Assembly (NCBI GenBank): GCA_044355655.1
Contig: JBIKXS010000031.1
Span: 1 to 38,576, forward strand
Length of the DNA: 38,576 bases
Source of the DNA: UBA3064 sp023258775
GTDB taxonomy: Bacteria; Pseudomonadota; Gammaproteobacteria; Burkholderiales; Burkholderiaceae_E
Direction: 5' to 3'
The notes under the pieces are model-generated. The model worked only from the letters and a program-made list of their open reading frames with translations, was not told where the DNA came from and searched no databases. The position numbers and the translations under genes were made by a program. Below, piece after piece: positions 1 to 7,232 of the stretch. How positions within the stretch are numbered: position 1 is the stretch's first letter; every line of letters begins with the position of its first letter.

Positions 1-270
1 AAAATGCGCATAAATCATCGCCGGGATATTGGGTAGCATGACCGCAACCGTATCGCCGACACCAAGTTGCTGAGCCTGTATGCCTGCTGCCATTTGTTGA
101 CAAAGCTTTTGAACGACTGCCCAGCTTTGGCGGATATCGCCATGAATCAGGGCAAGTCGGTCGGGATAGGCTTCGGCAGCCCAGTCGAGAAAATCGATCG
201 GGGTTAATACCGCGTAGTTCGCTGGGTTTGGGTCTAAATGTTCGCGATAAGGGTTGGGTCGGCTAGGCAT
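1..270 (-). CDS. Acyl-CoA synthetase (AMP-dependent ligase), N-terminal part
   Basis: The reverse strand reads ATG at 270 and stays open for 90 codons to the window edge, so only the N-terminus is present. The peptide has the opening typical of the ANL acyl-CoA synthetase family in Burkholderiales: a residue stretch NPANYAVLTPIDFL, then AAEAYPDRLALIHG, and later GVGDTVAVMLPNIPAM, which is the usual beta-strand and helix before the AMP-binding core. A GGAGA Shine-Dalgarno lies 5-8 nt before the ATG. The AMP-binding P-loop and the catalytic lysine domain lie outside the window, so the acyl substrate cannot be told. It diverges from the thioredoxin gene across a 216-bp spacer in which I see no strong promoter. 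Confidence 0.8.
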   Translation of the reverse strand, partial: MPSRPNPYREHLDPNPANYAVLTPIDFLDWAAEAYPDRLALIHGDIRQSWAVVQKLCQQMAAGIQAQQLGVGDTVAVMLPNIPAMIYAHF

Positions 271-486
271 CGCTGTCTCCAGGTTGTCGCGGGTAATCTT
301 AAGTGATGTAGCGCTATGAAGGGGGAGGGCCTGCGTTAAGACGCGATGGCGAGGCGCTACTGCCGCTATAAATGACGCAAGTGGCAGCGAGAGCGCTTTG
401 CATTGATCTTGCCTTAACGTGGCTTTACCCCCATGCTGACAAGTTAAATCGTTTAGCCTTGTACCACCTACCTCCGGAGACTCGCC

Positions 487-852
487 ATGTCGGTCCAAGC
501 CCTCACCGCAGAACAATTCAATCAAACCATTACCGAACATGGCACGGTGGTCATCGACTTTTGGGCACCGTGGTGCGGCCCTTGCCGAGGCTTTGCGCCT
601 GTTTTTGAGGCGAGCGCCAAGGAGCATCCCGAGATTAAGTTTGTCAAAGTCAATACCGATGAGGAAAGCGACTTAGCAGGTCACTTCGGTATTCGATCGA
701 TCCCAACGTTGATGGTTTTTCGTGACCAAGTCATCGTGTTTCAGCAGGCAGGCGCACTGCCCAAACAAGCGCTTAATGACTTGCTTGAACAAGTCCAAGC
801 GCTCGATATGGAAACCATTAAGCAAGAGGCTAAGCCTTATGAAAGCAGCTAA
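487..852 (+). CDS. Thioredoxin family protein
   Basis: This 121-residue protein has the thioredoxin fold signature: the redox motif WCGPC at residues 29-33 after VVIDFWAP, and the cis-proline segment RSIPTLMVF about 45 residues later. It is expected to reduce disulfides of cytoplasmic proteins with electrons from thioredoxin reductase. There is no signal peptide, and no N-terminal zinc-binding CxxC pairs as in Trx2/TrxC of E. coli. The ATG at 487 follows a GGAGA Shine-Dalgarno at 476-480. It ends with an acidic and polar tail of about 15 residues beyond the usual 105-108 residue fold. The stop lies directly against a 26-bp tandem repeat array. It is probably a secondary thioredoxin rather than the main TrxA, but this cannot be settled here. 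Confidence 0.9.
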   Translation: MSVQALTAEQFNQTITEHGTVVIDFWAPWCGPCRGFAPVFEASAKEHPEIKFVKVNTDEESDLAGHFGIRSIPTLMVFRDQVIVFQQAGALPKQALNDLLEQVQALDMETIKQEAKPYESS

Positions 853-874
853 GTGATCTCAGCGAACCGATGCC

Positions 875-960
875 ACTTAAGTTATCGGCCAAGCGATACC
901 ACCTAAGCTATCAGCCAAGCAATACCAGCTAAGCTATCAGTCAAGCGACACCACCTAAGA
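875..960. repeat. 26-bp tandem repeat array, about 3.3 copies
   Basis: Units lie at 875-900, 901-926 and 927-952, with a partial fourth copy from 953. The shared core is CTAAGCTATCAGCCAAGC and each unit ends in ACC. A weaker copy begins inside the last codons of the thioredoxin gene (about 847-874). The array fills the space between two convergent genes, and the partial copy runs over the stop codon of the metC-like gene at 955. No strong hairpin with a T-run is visible, so it is not an obvious terminator. Confidence 0.85.
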
Positions 961-2190
961 TAGTTTGGCCATCGCCTGAAAGCCAGCTTCTAAGTCGTCA
1001 ATCAAATCCTGCGGATCCTCCAAACCGATATGAACCCGCAAGAGCGGTCCTTCGTGCCAGGGCTTGGCGCTTCTTAGTGCGCTCAGGCGTCCGGGCATGA
1101 TCAAGCTCTCAAAGCCCCCCCAGGAATAACCCATGCCAAAGTGGCGGCGTCCCTCACATAGCGCAGCAAGAAGCCGCGCCGCTTGCGGATCTTCGGGTCC
1201 GTTTGCGGTTTCAGCAAGGCCCCAATAAGCACGGTCAAGCACAAAGCCAAATAAGCCGCTTGCACCTTTGAAGTCACGTTTAAATAAGGCATGCTGGGGA
1301 TGTGAGGCGAGCGCAGGATGAATCACCCTTGCAATGCCTTGGCGTTGTTCAAGCCATTGCGCAACCCGCATCGCCGATTGCTCATGGCTGCGCATACGCA
1401 CAGCAGCCGTGCGAAGACCACGCAAAACCAGGTAGGCGTCATCGCCACCCACACAAATCCCAAAATCGCGCTGTGTCTTCCATAAGGCGGGCCATAAGGC
1501 CTCGCGGACCACCGTGGCACCCATCAAAACATCCGAGTGACCGCTCCAATATTTAGTGAGCGGTAGCACCGATGCATCCACGCCCCAGTCAAAGGGATTG
1601 GCCATGATCGGCGAAGCCCAGGCATTGTCAATGACTGTGAGCACCCCATGCCTTTTTGCCATTGCGGCAATCGCAGGGACATCTTGAATTTCAAAGGTGT
1701 AGCTTGCTGGGCTTTCAAGGTAAATCAAACGCGTGTTTGGCAGGAGCATTGCTTCAAGTGCCTCGGCACTCGCATCGGGGCTGTAAAAGCGGGTACTTAC
1801 ACCCCATTGAGCAAGTACCGATTGGCAGAAATTGCGTGTTGGCCCGTAGACCGAGTCAATCACCATTAAGTCATCGCCAGGCTTAAGCAAAGCCATCAAC
1901 AGTGTGGCAATCGCAGACAGGCCCGAGGGCGCAAGACATGCGCGGGTTGCATGACCTGCGCCTTCGATGTGCTCAAGTGCATCCATCAGCGCTGCGGTGG
2001 TCGGTGTTGAAGCGGTTGCATAAGTACTCGCACCTTTATCACCGCGTGCCACAGCCTGAGCGCGTTGAGCGGCCTCCTCAAGACTGTCAAAGAGTACGGT
2101 CGAAGCACGAAACACCGGTATGTTTGCCACCCGTGTTTCGCTCTCCATCGACCGTGCCACATGGATGGTTAAGGTATCGGGTTTTAACAT
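955..2190 (-). CDS. metC: Cystathionine beta-lyase (PLP-dependent)
   Basis: The product is a 411-residue enzyme of the Cys/Met-metabolism PLP family (aspartate aminotransferase fold). It should cleave cystathionine to homocysteine, pyruvate and ammonia in methionine synthesis. The PLP lysine is K213 in LTKYWSGHSD and the cofactor-binding aspartate is D188 in VIDNAWASP. The segment YLESPASYTFEIQDVP is of the MetC type rather than the cystathionine gamma-synthase type. The frame is open to 2238, but I choose ATG at 2190 because GGAGG lies 8-12 nt before it and homology starts at MLKPDTLTIHVAR; the extra 16 upstream codons have no family match. It converges with the thioredoxin gene. Family overlap with gamma-lyases leaves some doubt on substrate. 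Confidence 0.9.
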   Translation of the reverse strand: MLKPDTLTIHVARSMESETRVANIPVFRASTVLFDSLEEAAQRAQAVARGDKGASTYATASTPTTAALMDALEHIEGAGHATRACLAPSGLSAIATLLMALLKPGDDLMVIDSVYGPTRNFCQSVLAQWGVSTRFYSPDASAEALEAMLLPNTRLIYLESPASYTFEIQDVPAIAAMAKRHGVLTVIDNAWASPIMANPFDWGVDASVLPLTKYWSGHSDVLMGATVVREALWPALWKTQRDFGICVGGDDAYLVLRGLRTAAVRMRSHEQSAMRVAQWLEQRQGIARVIHPALASHPQHALFKRDFKGASGLFGFVLDRAYWGLAETANGPEDPQAARLLAALCEGRRHFGMGYSWGGFESLIMPGRLSALRSAKPWHEGPLLRVHIGLEDPQDLIDDLEAGFQAMAKLS

Positions 2191-2541
2191 CGGCTTGCCT
2201 CCAGCGCATCGAAACGTGCAAAGACAACATTCAATCATGCTTTTGCAAGAAGATTGACCTTAATTTCTGCCTTAACGCCCGATGTCTCAAGCGTCTTAAT
2301 GAGCTCAGCGGATCCATCAGCGTGACGAAACGACCTCAACGTCACCGATGCTATTTCGTTTCACGGTGATGGAAAACCAACGAGCTTCTGAGGAAATGCA
2401 GGTCATCGTTCCAATAGCTGACAAATTGTTTGGATACATAAGCATTTAGGTCCGGCAATCCACCAAATGGTCTTGGTGGGGACTTAGCCAACGATTAGAT
2501 TCAGACCTCAAACGACTCGACGACAACTAGGATGAATTTCG
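2191..2541. other. Gene-free spacer (351 bp) between divergent metC and the deacylase operon
   Basis: I find no supportable gene here. It must hold the promoters of the divergent metC and deacylase genes, but no pair of -35/-10 elements stands out. It contains an interrupted inverted repeat (CGTGACGAAA at 2321-2330 against TTTCG and TCACG at 2354-2365, with a two-base bulge) and a perfect 7-bp stem-loop at 2460-2479. The deacylase Shine-Dalgarno AGGA is at 2529-2532. Confidence 0.6.
2460..2479. other. Stem-loop upstream of the deacylase operon
   Basis: CCACCAA at 2460-2466 pairs perfectly with TTGGTGG at 2473-2479 around a 6-nt loop. No T-run follows on either strand, so it is not a classical terminator. 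It lies about 63 bp before the deacylase start and could be an operator or a leader hairpin. Stems of this size also occur by chance in a window this long. Confidence 0.3.
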
Positions 2542-4254
2542 ATGCATGATTGGCTCATCAAGGGGGCCTTGCTCTTTGACGGCAAGGGCTCTGCGCCCAT
2601 AGAGGCCGACCTCGCCATGGCCGGTGGGGTGATCTCGGGAATCGGTAAAGACCTTGGCGCCGCCAGACAAACGATGGATGCGCGAGGCCTTTTTTTGGCG
2701 CCCGGCCTGATTGATTTACACACCCACTACGACGCCCAAGCCCTTTGGGATCCAAGCCTGTCGCCATCTTGCAGCCTTGGTGTCACGACAGTCGTTACCG
2801 GTAATTGTGGCTTTGGAATCGCTCCCAATAGACCGAAGCATCGTGATTTACTTTTGAAAAACCTATCGGTTGTGGAAGGTATGGACCTGGAGGCTTTGCG
2901 AGCTGGCGTGCAATGGTCATTTGAGTCCTTTGAAGAATACTTGGTTGCACTCAGAAAGGCCAAACCCTGGCTCAATATGGCTGTCTTTGCGCAACACTCC
3001 ACGATACGAACCGCCGTGATGGGTGAGGATGCTTCGCACCGTGCCCCAACAGAGCAAGAACTAGAACAAATGCGTCACGAAGTTGCGCGTGCCTTGCGTG
3101 CCGGCGCCGTCGGTCTCGCATCGTCGTTTTCGCCTAATCACAGCGGTTGGCAGGGTGCGCCCATGCCCTCAACGGTCGCCGATCATCAAGAATTGCAATC
3201 GCTGATCGAAGTACTCAGCCAGGAGCAACGCGGCGTTTTCATGATGGCCACAGGGCCTCGCGTGACGCCTGAGGAGCTTGCAGGTTTTCATGCATTGACG
3301 GGTGCACGGATGTTTTTATCCACGGTACTCACCATGTATAACGACGATAAGCCAGAACTTGGTTTGAGTTATTACGAGCGGGTTGCAGCCTTGCAGGATC
3401 AGGGGCATGAAGTCTACATTCAAACCAGCTGTCAGCCGCTTAGCTTTGAATTCAATTTATTAGATCCTTATTTACTTTATAGCCACCCTAGTTTCGCGGG
3501 TATTAAGAGTGCCGATGAGGCTGGAAAGCGTTCTCACTATGAGAGCGAAGCATTCAGAAAGGCCTTCAAACAAGATCTAAAACATCCTGCAGTTGGCGTT
3601 TTGTTTAGCGGCCGCTGGGACAGGATTTTTGTAGGCCATGCTTCACATCCAAAAGTACAGCGCTTTGAATCGCAATCGATCGCTGCGATTGCAGCCTGTT
3701 GTGGCCAGGATCCGGTCGATTGCTTTTTCGACCTGGCGCTCATGGACGGCTTGCAAACCGAATTCTTAGCCCAACTGTTTAACGCCAATGATGATGGCGT
3801 TGAGCCCCTGGTGACACATCGAGCTGGCCTGATTACGCTTTCTGATGCGGGCGCTCATTTGAAGTTCATGTGTGATGCAGGCTACGGTTTGCACTTTCTT
3901 GGACATTGGGTTCGAGACCGACAAGCGATGTCCTGGTCACAGGGTATTGCGCGCTTGACCTCAGAACCAGCCGACCGATATCGAATCGCCAATCGCGGCA
4001 GGCTTGAGCTTGGTTGCTGGGCTGATGTCATGCTCTTTGATCCGATTCAGGTTGGCATCGGCCCAGTTGAGCGTATTTCGGATCTGCCCGCGGGACAGGG
4101 CCAAAGTCCTGGTTCGCGGCTTATTCGACGCCCTCAAGGGCTAGCCGGCGTTTGGGTCAACGGCACTCGGGTATTTGATGGACACCAGGCCGTTGAAGGC
4201 TTGGTCGGACCAGGTCAAGTTTTAGATCAATTTCATTGGGGTATGCAGCCGTGA
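2542..4254 (+). CDS. N-acyl-D-amino-acid deacylase family amidohydrolase
   Basis: This 570-residue protein belongs to the D-aminoacylase branch of the amidohydrolase superfamily, which removes acyl groups from N-acyl-D-amino acids. The N-terminal beta-sandwich opens with DWLIKGALLFDGKG, then APGLIDLHTHYDAQ carries the metal-binding H60 and H62. TTVVTGNCGFGIAP holds C89, which matches the metal-bridging cysteine of D-aminoacylases. A C-terminal SDAGAH segment matches the active-site aspartate region, and LGCWADVMLFDP closes the sandwich as in the family. Length is somewhat above the 480-500 of classical D-aminoacylase but normal for this subgroup. No signal peptide is visible, so it acts in the cytoplasm. 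It is the first gene of a plus-strand run: its stop overlaps the GTG of the Bug gene by four bases (GTGA), implying translational coupling. The acyl-amino-acid substrate is unknown. Confidence 0.85.
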   Translation: MHDWLIKGALLFDGKGSAPIEADLAMAGGVISGIGKDLGAARQTMDARGLFLAPGLIDLHTHYDAQALWDPSLSPSCSLGVTTVVTGNCGFGIAPNRPKHRDLLLKNLSVVEGMDLEALRAGVQWSFESFEEYLVALRKAKPWLNMAVFAQHSTIRTAVMGEDASHRAPTEQELEQMRHEVARALRAGAVGLASSFSPNHSGWQGAPMPSTVADHQELQSLIEVLSQEQRGVFMMATGPRVTPEELAGFHALTGARMFLSTVLTMYNDDKPELGLSYYERVAALQDQGHEVYIQTSCQPLSFEFNLLDPYLLYSHPSFAGIKSADEAGKRSHYESEAFRKAFKQDLKHPAVGVLFSGRWDRIFVGHASHPKVQRFESQSIAAIAACCGQDPVDCFFDLALMDGLQTEFLAQLFNANDDGVEPLVTHRAGLITLSDAGAHLKFMCDAGYGLHFLGHWVRDRQAMSWSQGIARLTSEPADRYRIANRGRLELGCWADVMLFDPIQVGIGPVERISDLPAGQGQSPGSRLIRRPQGLAGVWVNGTRVFDGHQAVEGLVGPGQVLDQFHWGMQP

Positions 4255-5291
4255 ATAACAAAAAGATCTTAAAACGCTCAAACATTAAACCTCACCGCCG
4301 AACACTGATCCGCAAAACGAGTGCACTTGGCACAGGCTGGCTTCTTGCGCCCTTGCTCGCCGGCACGACGCATTGCGCCTTGAAAGCCCAAACAAACTGG
4401 CCAACGAAACCAGTTCGCATGGTTATTGCTTTTCCGCCTGGCGGCCCTACCGATATTGTTTCAAGAATTATTGCGGCAGAGCTCAGTCGCTTGCTTGGCC
4501 AACAAGTGGTGGTTGAAAATAGGCCTGGCGCAGGAGGGAATTTGGGTGCAGAACAGGTCGCACGTTCGCCTGCAGACGGTTATACCATTTTCTATAACAC
4601 ATCAGCAATTACGATTGCACCTGCGCTTTACAACAAACTCAATTACGATCCGCAAAAAGACTTTGCTGCCGTGGGCCTTGCGGCAACCGTCCCCCTCGTG
4701 TTGGTCATTAACCCGCAAGTACCGGCAAAAAATTTGCGCGAGTTTGTCGAATGGGCAAAAACCCGCAAAGGTCAGGTGAATTATGGGTCTTCGGGTTCTG
4801 GCACGATTACCCATTTGGCTGCTGCACAACTTGCCAAAGATGCCGGCTTTAGCGCAACCCATGTCCCTTACAAGGGCAGCGCACCTGGCATGCTTGATTT
4901 GGCAAGCGGGCAGGTGCAATTCATGGTTGACACGATCAATTCAACCTTGCCCATGATCCGTGATGGCAGACTGCGCGCACTCGCTGTAGCCACAAGCAAA
5001 CGTTCCTCGGTGCTCCCCGAACTACCAACCATCGCTGAGAGCCTTATCCCAGGCTTTGAGATGAGTGCTTGGCAGGGTATCGTTGTACCTAACGGCACGC
5101 CTGCGGCGATTATTTCCCGATTGAATGCGGCGTTGCAAAAAGTGCTCGCCTCGCCTGAAGTACGTAACAAATTGCTTGCAACAGGTACAGAAATCCTTGG
5201 CGGCAGCCCCGAACAATATAACCAGTACATCCAGGATGAGCTCAAGCGTTTTGCGCAACTTGCCCGCGAAGCAGGTGCTCGAATTGATTAA
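4251..5291 (+). CDS. Bug/TctC-family periplasmic solute-binding protein
   Basis: This 346-residue protein is a tripartite tricarboxylate transporter-type (Bug) binding protein. Hallmarks are WPTKPVRMVIAFPPGGPTDIVSR, then VVENRPGAGGNLGAE and VARSPADGYT. The N-terminus has twin arginines (R16-R17), a hydrophobic core GTGWLLAPLLAG and a likely cleavage after A46, so it is exported, possibly by Tat. The start is GTG at 4251, overlapping the deacylase stop; GGGG at 4238-4241 is the probable Shine-Dalgarno. A TTG at 4236 is in frame, but nothing supports using it. No TctA or TctB membrane genes are in the window, as is usual for Burkholderiales orphans. Its coupling to the deacylase suggests its ligand is that enzyme's substrate or a related carboxylate; this is inference. 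Confidence 0.92.
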   Translation: MNNKKILKRSNIKPHRRTLIRKTSALGTGWLLAPLLAGTTHCALKAQTNWPTKPVRMVIAFPPGGPTDIVSRIIAAELSRLLGQQVVVENRPGAGGNLGAEQVARSPADGYTIFYNTSAITIAPALYNKLNYDPQKDFAAVGLAATVPLVLVINPQVPAKNLREFVEWAKTRKGQVNYGSSGSGTITHLAAAQLAKDAGFSATHVPYKGSAPGMLDLASGQVQFMVDTINSTLPMIRDGRLRALAVATSKRSSVLPELPTIAESLIPGFEMSAWQGIVVPNGTPAAIISRLNAALQKVLASPEVRNKLLATGTEILGGSPEQYNQYIQDELKRFAQLAREAGARID

Positions 5292-5309
5292 CAAAAAGAG
5301 GGTCTAATC

Positions 5310-6146
5310 TTGCACATTGTTCCGATGTCGCCGGCACTAGGTGCAGAAGTGCACGGCGTCGATTTATCGAGCATGACCGATGCATTAGTTGCCTCAATTC
5401 ATGAGGCTTTCCTTCGCTATGGCGTGTTGGTGTTTCGAAAACAGTCCCTTGATTCCCAGGCTTTTTTGTCGTTTGCACGCTGTCTTGGCGATCCCATCGA
5501 GTATCCCTTCGTCAAAGGCCTTGAGGCGTTTCCTGAGATTATTGAGGTCAAAAAACTTCCTCACGAGCACGTGAATTTTGGCGGCATCTGGCATTCCGAC
5601 ACCACCTACCTGCCACAACCTCCTAAAGCCACGCTGCTACTCGCTCGTGAGATACCCGCGCTGGGTGGTGATACAGAATTTGCCTGCCAGCACCAGGCGT
5701 ATTTGGGACTCTCTGAAGGTTTGCGAAAAGTCTTACTTGGCTTGCGCGCGGTGAGCAGTTCGGCCAAAGCCGATGTTTCCAAGACCCGAGAAGATCGACT
5801 TCGTGATGCCGCTAAGGACCAAGCCAAACAGGTTTTTGAATCATCGCACCCCGTAGTTCGTCAACATCCGGAGACCGGCAAACCAGTGCTTTATGTGAAC
5901 ATTGCACATACGGCTCGGTTTGAGGGCTGGAGCGACGAAGAAAGCGCAGGACTATTGCAGTACTTGCACCATCATCAGGTGCGCAGCGAACAGCGCTGTC
6001 GCGTTCGTTGGGAAGCGGGAAGTCTCACGGTTTGGGATAACCGGCGCGTTTTGCATTATCCAGTCAATGATTATCACGGTCACAAACGCCTGATGCACCG
6101 CATCACCCTCGCGGGGGATCGCCCTCTGCCCTTCGTCGGTCACTAA
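5310..6146 (+). CDS. TauD/TfdA-family Fe(II)/2-oxoglutarate dioxygenase
   Basis: The 278-residue product is an alpha-ketoglutarate-dependent hydroxylase of the TauD/TfdA family. The iron ligands are H95 and D97 in GIWHSDTTY and the distal H249 in WDNRRVLHYPVNDY; R260, eleven residues further on, is placed to bind 2-oxoglutarate. Such enzymes hydroxylate a substrate carbon, often releasing sulfite, amine or aldehyde, while turning 2-oxoglutarate into succinate. The start is TTG at 5310, preceded by AGAGGG; starting here keeps the usual N-terminal IVPMSPALGAEVHGVDLS, whereas the ATG at 5325 would cut into it. It follows the Bug gene by 18 bp, so it is most likely cotranscribed. Substrate unknown; it need not be taurine. 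Confidence 0.9.
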   Translation: MHIVPMSPALGAEVHGVDLSSMTDALVASIHEAFLRYGVLVFRKQSLDSQAFLSFARCLGDPIEYPFVKGLEAFPEIIEVKKLPHEHVNFGGIWHSDTTYLPQPPKATLLLAREIPALGGDTEFACQHQAYLGLSEGLRKVLLGLRAVSSSAKADVSKTREDRLRDAAKDQAKQVFESSHPVVRQHPETGKPVLYVNIAHTARFEGWSDEESAGLLQYLHHHQVRSEQRCRVRWEAGSLTVWDNRRVLHYPVNDYHGHKRLMHRITLAGDRPLPFVGH

Positions 6147-6245
6147 GCCTGAGCGGCTTTTAACGAACTTCAAAGCCCGACTTAGACCCTTTTACTCGCT
6201 CAGGTAAACCAGCAACGAGGCTTGCTGGCAACGCATAGTGTGGCG

Positions 6246-6476
6246 ATGATTGCGATAAGCCTAAGGCGTGGAGCTGTTTATTGGTGGTGCACTTGCGGCA
6301 AGAGCGCCGCACAGCCCTTTTGCGATGGCTCCCATGCCAAAGGGCCAGCAAAGCCCATGCGCTTTGAATCAACCCGCGATGAGTTGGTTTATCTTTGTAG
6401 TTGCAAACAGACCAAGCGACCGCCTTTCTGTGATGGTAGTCATAACGCAGAGGATTTGCTGCCTGATCGATCTTAA
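6246..6476 (+). CDS. Double CDGSH iron-sulfur domain protein
   Basis: This small protein (76 residues from ATG 6246) carries two complete CDGSH motifs. The first is CTCGKSAAQPFCDGSH and the second CSCKQTKRPPFCDGSH, each with the three-cysteine one-histidine set that binds a [2Fe-2S] cluster. The two-motif layout resembles the CISD3/Miner2 class, used in redox or cluster transfer. No signal peptide is seen, so it is probably cytoplasmic. The start is uncertain: TTG 6222 and GTG 6240 are in frame, and no candidate has a well-placed Shine-Dalgarno. GAGG at 6217-6220 sits in the loop of a perfect 7-bp hairpin (6209-6228). The crotonase gene follows after 18 bp, so the two are likely cotranscribed. 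Confidence 0.82.
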   Translation: MIAISLRRGAVYWWCTCGKSAAQPFCDGSHAKGPAKPMRFESTRDELVYLCSCKQTKRPPFCDGSHNAEDLLPDRS

Positions 6477-6494
6477 ACACTTAACGATCTATTC

Positions 6495-7232
6495 ATGATA
6501 TCCACAGACCGACATCAAGGGCTATACACGCTACAACTGTGCCAGCCCGAGCGCGGCAATGCGCTCAGTGTCTCGATGGTCCAGGCGATACAGCAAGCTA
6601 TCGATGAGGCCATCGCAGACCCAGGCGTTCACTCCCTGCTTTTTTCAAGCAGCGCCCAGCACTTTTGCACGGGCTTTGATCTTAGTCAGGTGCAAGATCT
6701 ATCCGATCAGGATTTAATCGAACGACTGATTGCAATTGAGCGTTTGCTTCAAAGTATTTGGTACGCACCCCTGCGCAGCCATGTACTTTGTGAAGGAAGA
6801 GCATGGGGGGCAGGTGCCGATTTACTCGCGGTGTGCGACCAGGCATGGCTCGGTACGCAGGCAAGCATCCGCTTTCCTGGCGTCGGCTTTGGGCTTATTC
6901 TCGGCACACGAAGACTTGGAAGCATCGTGGGGGCTGGGCATGCCATGCAATGGCTTAGTGGTGGCCAAAGCCTGGACCAAAGCCAAGCGCTCGCCAGCGG
7001 TTTTGGCAAAGCCGCGCCTTTGGACTGCGCCTATCAGGATTTAGTACAGACGCTCTCGCAGCCGCCTTTGGCTGATCGCAAGACCATGGAGCAATTACGA
7101 CAGCAATTGCGTCCCGATTATCGCCAGGCCGATATGAGTGCGCTTATCGATTCGGCGAGCGTCGGAAGTATTAAGCAACGGATACTTACTTATCGTGACC
7201 TAGCTTTGGCGAACCGTGCCCGAAGCAATTAG
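6495..7232 (+). CDS. Enoyl-CoA hydratase/isomerase (crotonase) family protein
   Basis: The 245-residue protein has the crotonase fold. ERGNALS begins the CoA-binding region, HFCTGFDLS gives the first oxyanion-hole segment and WGAGADLLAVCD the second. In the segment that in true hydratases reads PE followed by a glycine-rich stretch, this protein has FPGVGFGLILGTRRL, so the first catalytic glutamate (E144 in rat crotonase) appears replaced by glycine. It may therefore not hydrate enoyl-CoA in the standard way; isomerase, hydrolase or other crotonase chemistry is possible. It is the last gene of the plus-strand run. Its 3' end overlaps that of the oppositely directed CoA-transferase gene by 33 bp. 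Confidence 0.85.
   Translation: MISTDRHQGLYTLQLCQPERGNALSVSMVQAIQQAIDEAIADPGVHSLLFSSSAQHFCTGFDLSQVQDLSDQDLIERLIAIERLLQSIWYAPLRSHVLCEGRAWGAGADLLAVCDQAWLGTQASIRFPGVGFGLILGTRRLGSIVGAGHAMQWLSGGQSLDQSQALASGFGKAAPLDCAYQDLVQTLSQPPLADRKTMEQLRQQLRPDYRQADMSALIDSASVGSIKQRILTYRDLALANRARSN

Noticed and set aside
308..360. Inverted repeat GTAGCGC/GCGCTAC in the spacer between the acyl-CoA synthetase and thioredoxin genes.
   Set aside because: The loop is 39 nt and no promoter or regulator context supports it.
1902..2369. A 155-codon plus-strand frame antisense to the metC 5' end.
   Set aside because: It is a shadow of metC in another frame, Arg- and Pro-rich with no family features and no Shine-Dalgarno.
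6160..6480. A 106-codon minus-strand frame opposite the CDGSH gene.
   Set aside because: The plus-strand frame has two intact CDGSH motifs; the antisense frame has no recognisable features.
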